NCBI RefSeq assembly: GCF_003545815.1
Contig: NZ_PDUW01000001.1
Span: 372,001 to 436,000, forward strand
Length of the DNA stretch: 64,000 nucleotides
Direction of reading: 5' to 3'
Source of the DNA: Pusillimonas caeni
Lineage (GTDB): Bacteria; Pseudomonadota; Gammaproteobacteria; Burkholderiales; Burkholderiaceae_B
Below, piece after piece: positions 1 through 8,072 of the stretch. Positions within the stretch are counted from its first letter, which is position 1. Every line of letters begins with the position of its first letter. Under the pieces are notes generated by a model. It was not told where the DNA came from. It did no database searches and saw only the letters and a list, made by a program, of their open reading frames with translations. The translations under genes and the position numbers were made by a program.

Positions 1-834
1 GAGATCAAGTCCGGCTACGGCCTGGACCTGCCCAACGAAGAAAAAATGCTGCGCGTCGCGCGCGAGATCGGCCAACTGCCGGGCCTCGAAGTGCGCACCA
101 CCTTTCTGGGCGCCCACGCCCTGCCGCCCGAATATGCGGGCCGGGCCGACGAGTACATCGACGAGGTGTGCCAGGCCATGCTGCCCGCGCTGGCCGGCCA
201 AGGCCTGGTCGACGCCGTCGACGCCTTCTGCGAGAACATCGGCTTCACCCCGGCGCAAACCGAACGCGTCTTCCTGAAGGCGAAGCAGCACGGCCTGCCG
301 GTCAAGCTGCACGCCGAACAGCTATCCGACCAGGGCGGCGCCCAGCTCACCGCCCGGTATGGCGGCCTTTCCGCCGATCACCTCGAGCACCTGTCCGCAA
401 AAGGCATCGCCGCCATGGCCGCCGCCGGCACCGTCGCCGTCCTGCTGCCGGGCGCCTTCTATTTCCTGCGCGACACCCTCCTGCCACCGGTACAGGCATT
501 GCGCGACGCCGGCGTGCCCATCGCCGTCGCCACCGACTGCAATCCGGGCACCTCGCCCCTGACTTCGCCGCTGCTCGCCATGAACATGGCCTGCACCCTC
601 TTCCGCCTGACGCCGCAGGAAGCCCTGGCGGGCCTCACCCTCAATGCCGCGCGAGCGCTGGGCCTGGAGGCCCGGCTAGGCAGCCTGGAAGTGGGCAAGG
701 ACGCCGACTTTGCCTTGTGGAACATCGACAGGCCGGGCGATCTGGCCTATTCGATGGGGTTGAATCCCTGCGCGGCGGTGGTGAAAGGCGGCGCTCGCCG
801 GCCAGGCGGCGCCGACACAAAACTCAATGCATAA
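1..834 (+). CDS. hutI: Imidazolonepropionase, C-terminal part (cut by window start)
   Basis: HutI hydrolyses 4-imidazolone-5-propanoate to N-formimino-L-glutamate, the third step of histidine degradation, in the cytoplasm. The reading frame is open from base 1, so the N-terminus lies outside the window and 277 residues are visible. The first visible residues, [10 protein letters not shown], are a hallmark of the family. The amidohydrolase metal-site features follow: a His in VKLHAEQ near residue 103, the SADHLEH segment, and the Asp of [11 protein letters not shown]. The protein ends with the usual amidohydrolase tail ([10 protein letters not shown]). putA starts 16 bases downstream on the same strand, so two glutamate-forming catabolic genes sit together. 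Confidence 0.95.
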   Translation, partial: EIKSGYGLDLPNEEKMLRVAREIGQLPGLEVRTTFLGAHALPPEYAGRADEYIDEVCQAMLPALAGQGLVDAVDAFCENIGFTPAQTERVFLKAKQHGLPVKLHAEQLSDQGGAQLTARYGGLSADHLEHLSAKGIAAMAAAGTVAVLLPGAFYFLRDTLLPPVQALRDAGVPIAVATDCNPGTSPLTSPLLAMNMACTLFRLTPQEALAGLTLNAARALGLEARLGSLEVGKDADFALWNIDRPGDLAYSMGLNPCAAVVKGGARRPGGADTKLNA

Positions 835-850
835 TAGGTGAACATCGTCT

Positions 851-3800
851 TTGAGCCGGGAGGTGAAAGCCCATCCCGGGATCAGCGTGATCACAACAGC
901 TGCGACATCGCTGCGCGGCCAGCTCGGGCAGCTAGCCGATGCGTCGCCCTTGCGCGACGCCATCGCTGCCACCTACAGGATTCCGGAGACTGCCGCCGTT
1001 GAACGTCTGCTGGCCCAGGCCAAGGGCCTGAGCCGGCAGGCCGGTTTCACGCGCGAGCTGGCCTGCCGTCTTGCCGACGCCGTGCGCAATCGCAAGACCG
1101 CCTTCAGGACGGATTTCGCGCAAGGCCTGCTGCAGGAATTCTCGCTGTCCGAAAAAGAAGGCATTGCGTTGATGTGCCTGGCGGAAGCGCTGCTGCGCAT
1201 TCCGGACAAGCAGACCCGCGACGCGCTGATTCGCGACAAGGTGGCCTCCGGCGACTGGCAGCGCCACCTGGGCGGGTCTTCATCGACATTCGTCAATGCG
1301 GCTGCCTGGGGCCTGCTCATCACCGGCCGCCTGGTCGCTCCCGGCCATGAAAGCGGCCTGGCCGGCTCGCTGACGCGCCTGATCGCCCAGGGGGGCGAGC
1401 CGCTGATCCGCAAGGGCGTCGATATCGCCATACGCAAGATAGGCGAGCAATTCGTTACCGGCGAGACCATCGAACATGCCTTGACCAACGCTCGGCGACA
1501 GGAACGGGAGGGGTTTCGCTATTCCTACGACATGCTGGGCGAGGCGGCGCTGACAGGCGCGGATGCCCGGCGCTACATGGACGCCTACGAACAGGCGGTG
1601 CACGCGATCGGCCACGACGCGCAGTACCGCGGCCTCTACGATGCGCCCGGCATCTCCATCAAACTGTCGGCGCTTCATCCCCGCTACAGCCGTGCCAAGC
1701 TGGACCGCGTCATGGCCGAACTCTATCCCCGCCTGCAACACCTGACCATCTTGGCAAGGCACTACGACATCGGCGTGAACGTCGATGCCGAAGAGGCCGA
1801 CCGCCTGGACCTCTCGCTGCGCCTGATCGAAAGGCTTTGCTTCGACCCCATGCTGGCCGGCTGGGACGGGATTGGGCTGGCGGTCCAGGCCTACCAGAAG
1901 CGTTGTCCGCAAGTCGTCGATTTCCTGCTCGACCTTTCGCGGCGCAGCGGACATCGCCTCATGATCAGGCTGGTGAAGGGCGCCTATTGGGACACCGAGA
2001 TCAAGCGGGCCCAGGTCGACGGCTTGACGGACTATCCCGTCTACACCCGCAAGGCGCACACCGATCTGGCCTACCTGGTGTGCGCGCAGAAGCTGCTCTC
2101 GGCGCCCGACGCATGCTATCCGCAGTTCGGTACGCATAACGCGCATACCGTGGCGGCCGTGTATCAGTTGGCCGGTCGCGATTACGCCCCCGGCCAGTAC
2201 GAATTCCAATGCCTGCACGGAATGGGCGAATCTCTGTACCGGCAGGTCGTGGCCCCCGTTTCCGAAGGCGGACTCGATCGCCCGTGCCGCATTTACGCCC
2301 CAGTGGGCACTCATGACCGCTTGCTGGCTTATCTGGCCCGGCGCCTGCTGGAAAACGGCGCGAATACCTCGTTCGTCAACCAGATCGCCGATGAGTCCCG
2401 ATCGATCGACACGCTCATCGAAGACCCGGTCGGCCTCATCGAAAGGACGGGCCGGGCCGAGGGGCAGGCCGGGCTTCCCCATCCGCGGATTGCGCTGCCC
2501 GCATCGCTCTTTGGCGCGAGCCGCAGAAATTCGCGAGGCATCAACCTGAGCGACGAGCATGCCCTCGCCGCCTTGACCCGGCACCTGCTGAGCCACGAAA
2601 ACCACCCTTGGCATGCCGCTCCGGTGATCGATGGACGCGAGGTTTCGGGAACGGGGTGCACGGTGCGCAACCCGGCCCGGCGATCCGACATCGTCGGGTA
2701 TGTGACCGAGGCCACTGCCGAGCATGCCGCACTGGCTGTCTCCGCCGCTTTCCAGGGATGGCGCCAATGGTCGCGGACTTCGCCCGGACACCGGGCCGCG
2801 GCATTGGAAGCGGCGGCGGACGCGCTGGAGGACAAGATCCTCGTGTTCACGGGAATACTCATACGCGAAGCGGGCAAGACCTACGCCAACGCAATCGCCG
2901 AAGTGCGCGAGGCAGTGGACTTCCTGCGCTTTTATGCGCTTCAGGCCAAGCACAGCTTCAAGAACGACACCCATGAGTCCCTGGGCCCGGTGGCCTGCAT
3001 CAGCCCGTGGAATTTCCCGCTTTCCATCTTTACGGGCCAGATTGCCGCCGCGCTGGCCGCGGGCAATACGGTGCTGGCCAAACCGGCCGAACAGACGCCG
3101 CTCGTCGCCCGTGAAATGGTCCGCTTGTTGCTGAGCGCGGGCATTCCGGAATCGGCGCTGCAGTTCGTGCCGGGCCAGGGCGAAACAGCCGGCGCCGCCC
3201 TGATTGCCGACGAGCGCGTCAAAGGCGTCGTATTCACCGGCTCCATGGAAGTCGCCCAAACCCTTGCCCGGCGGATCGCAGGCCGCGTCGACAGACTCGG
3301 ACATTTCGTACCGCTGATCGCGGAAACCGGCGGCCAGAACGCCATGCTGGTGGACTCGTCGGCCCTGCCCGAACAAGTGGTCGGCGATGTGATGGCCTCC
3401 GCGTTCGACAGCGCCGGCCAGCGATGTTCCGCCCTGCGCATACTTTGCGTGCAGGAAGACATTGCGGACCAGGTGATCCGGATGCTGAAGGGCGCGATGG
3501 CCGAATCGGCCGTGGGCGATCCCCTTCTTCTTTCGACGGACATCGGGGCGATGATCGATGACGAGGCAAAAGCCCGCGTCACCAAGCATATCGATAGCCT
3601 GCGGATGCAAGGCTTCCGGGTTTACCAAGCACACGACCAAAGCGATCTGGATCAGCTCGACGGGGCTTTCCTGGCGCCTACCCTCATCGAGATTCCTTCC
3701 GTCTCGCTGCTGGAGCACGAGGTGTTCGGCCCGGTGCTGCATGTCGTGCGCTATCGGCGCCAGGACTTCCAGCAGCTCATCGAACACATCAACGCACTCG

Positions 3801-4624
3801 GCTTCGGACTGACATTCGGCCTGCATAGCCGGATCGATGAAACCATTGCAACGGCCACGGAATTGGCCAAGGCCGGCAATATCTACGTCAATCGCAACAT
3901 GGTCGGCGCGGTGGTCGGCGTCCAGCCTTTCGGCGGCGAGGGGCTGTCCGGCACGGGACCCAAAGCGGGCGGCCCGCTGTACGCCCTGCGGCTGTTGTCC
4001 CGGCGGCCCGCCTCGGCCTCGGCCGACGCCCTCGATTCGCCCGGCATGGCGACATCCATCGACACCCGCGGCCGCGAGGCCTTGAAGCATGAATTGCTCG
4101 CATTCCAGGCGTGGGCCAGCCAAAATGGCCGCCATGCCTTGGCGCAAGCCTGCGCAAATTTCGCGCAAACCACGCCTTCGGGCGCACGTTGCACGCTTCC
4201 CGGCCCGACGGGCGAACTCAATACATACAGCTTGGTCCCCAAAGAGCAGATGCTCTGCCTGGCCGATGACGGCGACGATCTGCTTGTGCAGCTCGCCGCA
4301 ATCGTCGCGGTGGGCGGTCGCGCCCTGGTGCCGTCCAAGCATGCCGAGCTGCCTGCCGGCCTGCCCCGCTTTCTGCTCGACCGCGTCCTAGTCGTCGAAG
4401 ACTGGCCGGGCCAGCAGTTCGATGCAGCGCTCTTTCATGGACCGCAGTCGGCCGCCACGGAACTGGCCCGCGCGCTGGCTGAACAAGAAGGGCCGATCAT
4501 TGCCTTGATCGCCCTGGACGCGGGTTGCACCGACGTGCCGCTTGAACGGCTTGTCGTCGAGCGGTCGGTCAGCATCAATACCGCGGCGGCGGGGGGAAAT
4601 ACGGCTTTGATGACGATAGGCTAG
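851..4624 (+). CDS. putA: Bifunctional proline dehydrogenase / P5C dehydrogenase PutA without RHH domain
   Basis: PutA oxidises proline to glutamate in two steps, using FAD and then NAD, at the inner membrane face. The product is 1257 residues. The proline dehydrogenase barrel covers about residues 190-510 (RLVKGAYWDTEIKRAQ, then YAPVGTHDRLLAYLARRL). The aldehyde dehydrogenase domain covers about 560-1045 (SPWNFPLSI, Glu near 825 in LIAETGGQN, catalytic Cys near 859 in GQRCSALR, PFGGEGLSGTG), and a C-terminal domain of about 200 residues follows. The N-terminal ribbon-helix-helix region of trifunctional E. coli-type PutA is absent, so this copy is probably not its own repressor. The start is uncertain: TTG at 851 has an AGGTG 12 bases upstream, and an internal GTG is possible. 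Confidence 0.96.
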   Translation: MSREVKAHPGISVITTAATSLRGQLGQLADASPLRDAIAATYRIPETAAVERLLAQAKGLSRQAGFTRELACRLADAVRNRKTAFRTDFAQGLLQEFSLSEKEGIALMCLAEALLRIPDKQTRDALIRDKVASGDWQRHLGGSSSTFVNAAAWGLLITGRLVAPGHESGLAGSLTRLIAQGGEPLIRKGVDIAIRKIGEQFVTGETIEHALTNARRQEREGFRYSYDMLGEAALTGADARRYMDAYEQAVHAIGHDAQYRGLYDAPGISIKLSALHPRYSRAKLDRVMAELYPRLQHLTILARHYDIGVNVDAEEADRLDLSLRLIERLCFDPMLAGWDGIGLAVQAYQKRCPQVVDFLLDLSRRSGHRLMIRLVKGAYWDTEIKRAQVDGLTDYPVYTRKAHTDLAYLVCAQKLLSAPDACYPQFGTHNAHTVAAVYQLAGRDYAPGQYEFQCLHGMGESLYRQVVAPVSEGGLDRPCRIYAPVGTHDRLLAYLARRLLENGANTSFVNQIADESRSIDTLIEDPVGLIERTGRAEGQAGLPHPRIALPASLFGASRRNSRGINLSDEHALAALTRHLLSHENHPWHAAPVIDGREVSGTGCTVRNPARRSDIVGYVTEATAEHAALAVSAAFQGWRQWSRTSPGHRAAALEAAADALEDKILVFTGILIREAGKTYANAIAEVREAVDFLRFYALQAKHSFKNDTHESLGPVACISPWNFPLSIFTGQIAAALAAGNTVLAKPAEQTPLVAREMVRLLLSAGIPESALQFVPGQGETAGAALIADERVKGVVFTGSMEVAQTLARRIAGRVDRLGHFVPLIAETGGQNAMLVDSSALPEQVVGDVMASAFDSAGQRCSALRILCVQEDIADQVIRMLKGAMAESAVGDPLLLSTDIGAMIDDEAKARVTKHIDSLRMQGFRVYQAHDQSDLDQLDGAFLAPTLIEIPSVSLLEHEVFGPVLHVVRYRRQDFQQLIEHINALGFGLTFGLHSRIDETIATATELAKAGNIYVNRNMVGAVVGVQPFGGEGLSGTGPKAGGPLYALRLLSRRPASASADALDSPGMATSIDTRGREALKHELLAFQAWASQNGRHALAQACANFAQTTPSGARCTLPGPTGELNTYSLVPKEQMLCLADDGDDLLVQLAAIVAVGGRALVPSKHAELPAGLPRFLLDRVLVVEDWPGQQFDAALFHGPQSAATELARALAEQEGPIIALIALDAGCTDVPLERLVVERSVSINTAAAGGNTALMTIG

Positions 4625-4680
4625 GATCAGTCCATGCCACAGTACGCTCGGAGATGGACAGTCGCTCAAACTTCTTGGAA

Positions 4681-4800
4681 TCAAAGATTCACGCTCTGTA
4701 AGAAATCCGCCAGTCTAACCAGCGCCAGCGTATCGCGTTCGCAATAATCCAGCAGCCCCTGGCGCAGCTTTACTCTACGTTGTTCCGACAAGCCGACCAT
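4681..4800 (-). pseudogene. C-terminal remnant of a DUF2779-like protein
   Basis: On the minus strand a short open frame (39 codons from an ATG at 4800) encodes KLRQGLLDYCERDTLALVRL and ends in SVNL. The YCERDTLALVRL pattern resembles the end of the exonuclease-like domain of DUF2779 proteins, where a DYC..DT motif closes the fold. Nothing upstream in this frame belongs to that family, because the preceding DNA encodes the RES toxin in another frame with a short overlap. I read it as a leftover 3' end, joined to the toxin gene by an insertion or deletion. The family assignment comes from a motif of about 20 residues and is tentative. Confidence 0.45.
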
Positions 4801-5224
4801 CCAGCTTCAAAGTCTCCACTTCCACTTTCGCCAAACCCGCTTCGGCATGCAGGGGGTTGAACAGATAATTCTGTGTATGAGGCATGATTGCGCTAGGTAC
4901 TTGCAATAGCAAAGTTTGGTTCTTGGCCAGCCAGCCGTCGCCCAGTGCTCTGGTGTGTGCCGGGCTGTCCTCCCATTGCTCGGGCAGATAATCGGCGAGA
5001 TTTTGCATCGATGCGCTGTCGGGTATTTCGATGCGAAGCAGTTTCAGATTATCCGGGATGTCTTCAGCGTCGATTTCAAGGTGCACCAATACTTCCAGCA
5101 TGGCCGAAGCCGGGGAGTCGGCCAGATAAACGACAGGCCTTCCGGCACGGTGCCAGCGCCCGCTGGCCAGCATGCCGCCTCGTCCGGTCAGATCGGGGAA
5201 GGCGCTGATTCTCCAAAAAATCAA
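4775..5224 (-). CDS. RES-domain toxin of a RES/Xre toxin-antitoxin pair
   Basis: RES toxins are NAD-degrading or ADP-ribosyl-transfer-like enzymes that arrest growth. The 149-residue product starts IFWRISAFPDLTGRGG and continues GRWHRAGRPVVYLADSPASAMLEVLVHL, which carries the conserved Arg, Tyr, Ser and Glu pattern of the fold; NPLHAEAGLAKVEVE closes the domain. I start it at the TTG at 5224, whose TTGA overlaps the antitoxin stop and gives translational coupling; an upstream ATG at 5344 in this frame would run through the antitoxin gene. The last residues (DGRLVGTT) differ slightly from the usual ending and run into the DUF2779 remnant, so the extreme C-terminus may be altered. Confidence 0.88.
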   Translation of the reverse strand: MIFWRISAFPDLTGRGGMLASGRWHRAGRPVVYLADSPASAMLEVLVHLEIDAEDIPDNLKLLRIEIPDSASMQNLADYLPEQWEDSPAHTRALGDGWLAKNQTLLLQVPSAIMPHTQNYLFNPLHAEAGLAKVEVETLKLDGRLVGTT

Positions 5225-5670
5225 AACGCGTAGCCTTCGGCAATTTGCAGCAGCATTTCTTCGACTTGGCGCGTACCCTGGAGCGTTGTCAGAAGCGCCA
5301 TAGGATTTTGGCCATTGAATCGTGCTTTGGGCTTGGATAGCCACCGCCTGGCCTTGGCCTGATCGCCAAAGATTGTTTGCGCCATGGCGGTAATGTGTGC
5401 CGCGCGAAAAAGCCGGTCGCTTTCGTCTACCGTTAAAGGCTGCTCTTTGGAAAGGCGCGTTTTAAGCGTGCGCAAGGGAATTATTTGATCGCGCTCAAGC
5501 GGGGTAACTTCGCCTTTTTCACATAACTCCACGAGCCGTGTGGCAGGAAACCCATGCACAATGCTGTCGTGGATCTGCGTCTCGGTTGCGTTCTCGGGAA
5601 TGCCCAGCAAGGCGTTCAAGCGCGAGCGATAGGCGGCGTAGCCGGCATCCCTCATTATTTCGGCAAACAT
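5221..5670 (-). CDS. Xre/MbcA/ParS-type antitoxin (DUF2384 toxin-binding domain)
   Basis: This is the cognate antitoxin of the downstream RES toxin. It is 149 residues long. The N-terminal half is helical and would form the Xre-like DNA-binding region. The C-terminal half carries the classical toxin-binding signature (FGDQAKARRWLSKPKARFNG, then NPMALLTTLQGTRQVEEMLLQI). A strong ribosome site (GAGGAGGA) precedes the ATG at 5670. Antitoxin first, toxin second with a 4-base overlap is the standard RES/Xre layout. A -10 hexamer embedded in an inverted repeat 33-51 bases upstream suggests autorepression. Confidence 0.9.
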   Translation of the reverse strand: MFAEIMRDAGYAAYRSRLNALLGIPENATETQIHDSIVHGFPATRLVELCEKGEVTPLERDQIIPLRTLKTRLSKEQPLTVDESDRLFRAAHITAMAQTIFGDQAKARRWLSKPKARFNGQNPMALLTTLQGTRQVEEMLLQIAEGYAF

Positions 5671-5702
5671 GGTGTCCTCCTCGAACTTCCGGATTCGGCA
5701 TA

Positions 5703-5721
5703 TACCGCATTATAGGCGGTA
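5703..5721 (-). promoter_or_regulatory. Probable autoregulatory promoter/operator of the RES/Xre operon
   Basis: The repeat TACCGC-N7-GCGGTA is perfect. On the minus strand its spacer carries a consensus -10 box, TATAAT (positions 5714 to 5709). Transcription would start near 5702, leaving a leader of about 30 bases before the antitoxin ATG. An operator wrapped around the -10 box is the usual arrangement for antitoxin autorepression. No good -35 box is visible. Confidence 0.5.
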
Positions 5722-5839
5722 ATCGCCGGAATATCTGACACTCCGTGCTCGATCATTCCACGCGCACCTGCATGCCTGAACCAGAAAACCATCCCCAGAC
5801 CCCGATAACGGGGAAGAGCCAAACCAATCCTCAACAACA

Positions 5840-5888
5840 AAAACAAAGCCCTTGAAATCCGGGCGTTGGATTTCAAGGGCTTTGTTTT
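5840..5888 (-). terminator. Rho-independent terminator of tRNA-Pro
   Basis: A perfect 21-bp inverted repeat (5840-5860 with 5868-5888) has a 7-base loop. On the minus strand it is followed by TTTTTGTTG, 8 bases downstream of the tRNA CCA end. Confidence 0.85.
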
Positions 5889-5895
5889 GAAAACT

Positions 5896-5972
5896 TGGTC
5901 GGGGTGAGAGGATTCGAACCTCCGGCTCCTGCGTCCCGAACGCAGTACTCTACCAGGCTGAGCTACACCCCG
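5896..5972 (-). tRNA. tRNA-Pro (anticodon CGG)
   Basis: The minus strand folds as a 77-base cloverleaf including an encoded CCA. The acceptor stem is CGGGGTG with CACCCCG, the D-arm is GCTCAGCCTGGTAGAGT, and the anticodon stem CTGCG/CGCAG encloses the loop TTCGGGA with anticodon CGG. The T-loop TTCGAAT is present and the discriminator base is A. It lies alone between the RES/Xre operon and ispB, and a strong terminator follows. Confidence 0.96.
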
Positions 5973-6069
5973 AGTGTGTGTTTTGGCTTGAAGTTTACAG
6001 GCCAAGGCTCAAGGCTTCAGACCCAAAAATGGCCGGGTCCCCTATCAAGCCATGGGCCGGCCCTTCTTT

Positions 6070-7035
6070 TCAGCGGTCTCGTTCCACCGCGAAAGAACAG
6101 AATTTTAGCAAAGAATCGCGATGTGCGGAAACGGGGAAGGCTTCGAGCGCCTGGCGCGCCACTTCGGCTTCGTCGGCGGCGATGCGGCGGGTGTGGTCGA
6201 GCGCGTCGGTGTCGTGGATGGCCCGGGCCACCGCCTCGAAGTCGCCGTCGCCGGCTTCGATGGCGCCGGCGATGAGCCGGCGCTGGGCCTCGGTGCCGAC
6301 TTCCATGGCGCGGATGAGCGGCATGGTGGGCTTGCCTTCGCGCAGGTCGTCGCCCACATTCTTGCCCAGGGAGCCGGCGTCGCCACTGTAATCCAGCACG
6401 TCGTCGACGAGCTGGAAGGCCGTGCCGATATGCCGGCCGTAAGCTGCCGCCGCCTCTTCCTGGCGGGCGTCGGCCCCGGCGACGATGGCGCCGACCTGGG
6501 CGGCGGCTTCGAACAGCTTGGCGGTCTTGTAGCGCACGACCTGCATGTAGCGCTCGATGGAGACGGCCGGGTCGTGCACGTTGAGCAGCTGCAGCACCTC
6601 GCCCTCGGCAATGATGGTGGTGGCCTGGGACAGCACCTGCATGATGCGCATGGAGTCGGCTTCGACCATCATCTCGAACGAGCGCGAATACAGATAGTCG
6701 CCCACCAGCACGCTGGCCGCGTTGCCGAACACGGCGTTGGCGGTGCTGCGCCCGCGCCGCAGATCGGATTCGTCGACGACGTCGTCGTGCAGCAGGGTGG
6801 AGGTATGGATGAACTCGACCACGGCGGCCAGCAGATGATGCTGCGTCCCCTTGTAGCCCAGTGCATTCGCGATCATCAGCAACAAGGCCGGCCGCATCCG
6901 CTTGCCGCCGGCGCCGATGATGTAGTCGCCCACGGTGCGGATAAGGACGACGTCGGAGTTCAGGCGCGCCCGGATGACCTCATCGACGGCTTTCATGTCG
7001 TCTGAAACGGGCGCAAGCAAATCGGCTAGGTTCAA
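6070..7035 (-). CDS. ispB: Long-chain polyprenyl (octaprenyl-type) diphosphate synthase
   Basis: IspB elongates farnesyl diphosphate with isopentenyl diphosphate to make the ubiquinone side chain. The 321-residue product has the family's usual length. It carries GGKRMRPALLL, the first aspartate-rich motif DDVVD at residues 84-88 (LLHDDVVDESDLRRG) and the second (QLVDDVLDYSGD) near residue 210. I start at TTG 7035 (MNLADLLAP) because the family normally begins MNL. The frame stays open further upstream, including a GTG at 7068, but that stretch has no family similarity that I can see. It is divergent from the DUF815 gene, with both genes apparently using TTG starts. The product feeds the ubiquinone pathway whose ubiE, ubiJ and ubiB lie near 40-43 kb. 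Confidence 0.93.
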   Translation of the reverse strand: MNLADLLAPVSDDMKAVDEVIRARLNSDVVLIRTVGDYIIGAGGKRMRPALLLMIANALGYKGTQHHLLAAVVEFIHTSTLLHDDVVDESDLRRGRSTANAVFGNAASVLVGDYLYSRSFEMMVEADSMRIMQVLSQATTIIAEGEVLQLLNVHDPAVSIERYMQVVRYKTAKLFEAAAQVGAIVAGADARQEEAAAAYGRHIGTAFQLVDDVLDYSGDAGSLGKNVGDDLREGKPTMPLIRAMEVGTEAQRRLIAGAIEAGDGDFEAVARAIHDTDALDHTRRIAADEAEVARQALEAFPVSAHRDSLLKFCSFAVERDR

Positions 7036-7205
7036 AGGGGAATCCGCAACAAAGAAGCCCAGGGGCACACTCGAGACCGCTGACGGATGCCGGAACAACC
7101 TCGCGGGCCAGGCTAGATTATACGTGCTTGCACAAGGCCCTCCGCTGCCCCTCGGCCCGAAATTGGCGATAATGGCGGTTTGCCCGGAATTGCCTGGAGA
7201 AACGC

Positions 7206-8072
7206 TTGAGTGCCTTAGACCTGACCACGCTCGTGGAACGCGCGGAACGCGTTCTGGCCCAACTTGAAGCCTGGCTGCCGCCCGCCCCGCCCGAAACCGA
7301 CTGGAGCGCCCACGCATACCGCTGGCGCAAGCGCGGCGCGCGCGGCTGGCTCGACGCTGTGAAGCAGGTTTCCCGCATCGAGGCCGGCGACCTGCAGCAC
7401 ATCGAGCGCCAGAAAGGCATCATCGACCGCAACACCCGCCAGTTCATCGAAGGCAAGCCGGCCAACAACGTGCTGATGACCGGCGCCCGGGGCACCGGCA
7501 AGAGTTCGCTCGTGAAGGCCATGCTGGCCGCCTACGCCGACCGGGGCCTGCGCCTGATCGAGGTCGACAAGTCCGACCTGGCCGATCTGGACGACATCGT
7601 GCACCTGCTCGGCACCCGTCCCGAGCGCTTCATCATTTTCTGCGACGACCTGTCCTTCGAGGAAGGCGAACCGGGCTACAAGGCGCTGAAATCCGTGCTG
7701 GACGGCTCCATCAGCGCCTCGGGCGACAACGTGCTGATCTACGCCACCTCCAATCGCCGCCACCTGATGCCGGAATACCTCAGCGAAAACCTCAGCGCGC
7801 AGCACCAGCCCGACGGCGAGATCCATCCCGGCGAAACTGTCGAGGAAAAAATCTCGCTGTCCGAGCGCTTCGGCCTGTGGCTGTCCTTCTACCCCTTCAA
7901 GCAGGACGACTATCTGGACATCGTCAATTATTGGCTGGGCGTCCACGGCTGCTCGCCCGAAAGCATTGCCGAATCCCGCATCGAAGCGCTGCAATGGGCG
8001 CTGGAGCGCGGCTCGCGCTCGGGACGCGTGGCGCGCCAGTTCGCGCGCGACTGGGCCGCCCGCCATGTCTAA
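7206..8072 (+). CDS. DUF815 family AAA+ ATPase
   Basis: A 288-residue P-loop ATPase of the DUF815 family, whose cellular role is not known. Walker A is GARGTGKS at residues 93-100, and the Walker B-like segment RFIIFCDDLSF is near 141-151. A sensor-like ATSNRRHLMPEYL follows, and the C-terminal helical part holds GSRSGRVARQFARDW. The start is TTG at 7206, with GGAGA at 7196-7200. Its stop codon lies inside the next gene, an 8-base overlap, so translation of the ATPase and the Nudix-ThiE protein is probably coupled. That suggests, but does not prove, a shared task. Confidence 0.9.
   Translation: MSALDLTTLVERAERVLAQLEAWLPPAPPETDWSAHAYRWRKRGARGWLDAVKQVSRIEAGDLQHIERQKGIIDRNTRQFIEGKPANNVLMTGARGTGKSSLVKAMLAAYADRGLRLIEVDKSDLADLDDIVHLLGTRPERFIIFCDDLSFEEGEPGYKALKSVLDGSISASGDNVLIYATSNRRHLMPEYLSENLSAQHQPDGEIHPGETVEEKISLSERFGLWLSFYPFKQDDYLDIVNYWLGVHGCSPESIAESRIEALQWALERGSRSGRVARQFARDWAARHV

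Noticed and set aside
1280..4342. A 1020-codon minus-strand frame opposite putA
   Set aside because: Low-information Arg/Gly/Gln-rich translation; putA is unambiguous.
5225..5344. Extended start for the RES toxin at 5344
   Set aside because: It would lie inside the antitoxin gene in another frame, and the added residues do not match the family; the overlapping TTG at 5224 gives the normal N-terminus.
5840..5888. Perfect 21-bp hairpin as a further member of the palindrome families
   Set aside because: It has a 7-base loop, a T run on one side and no shared words with either family; it is an ordinary terminator after the tRNA.
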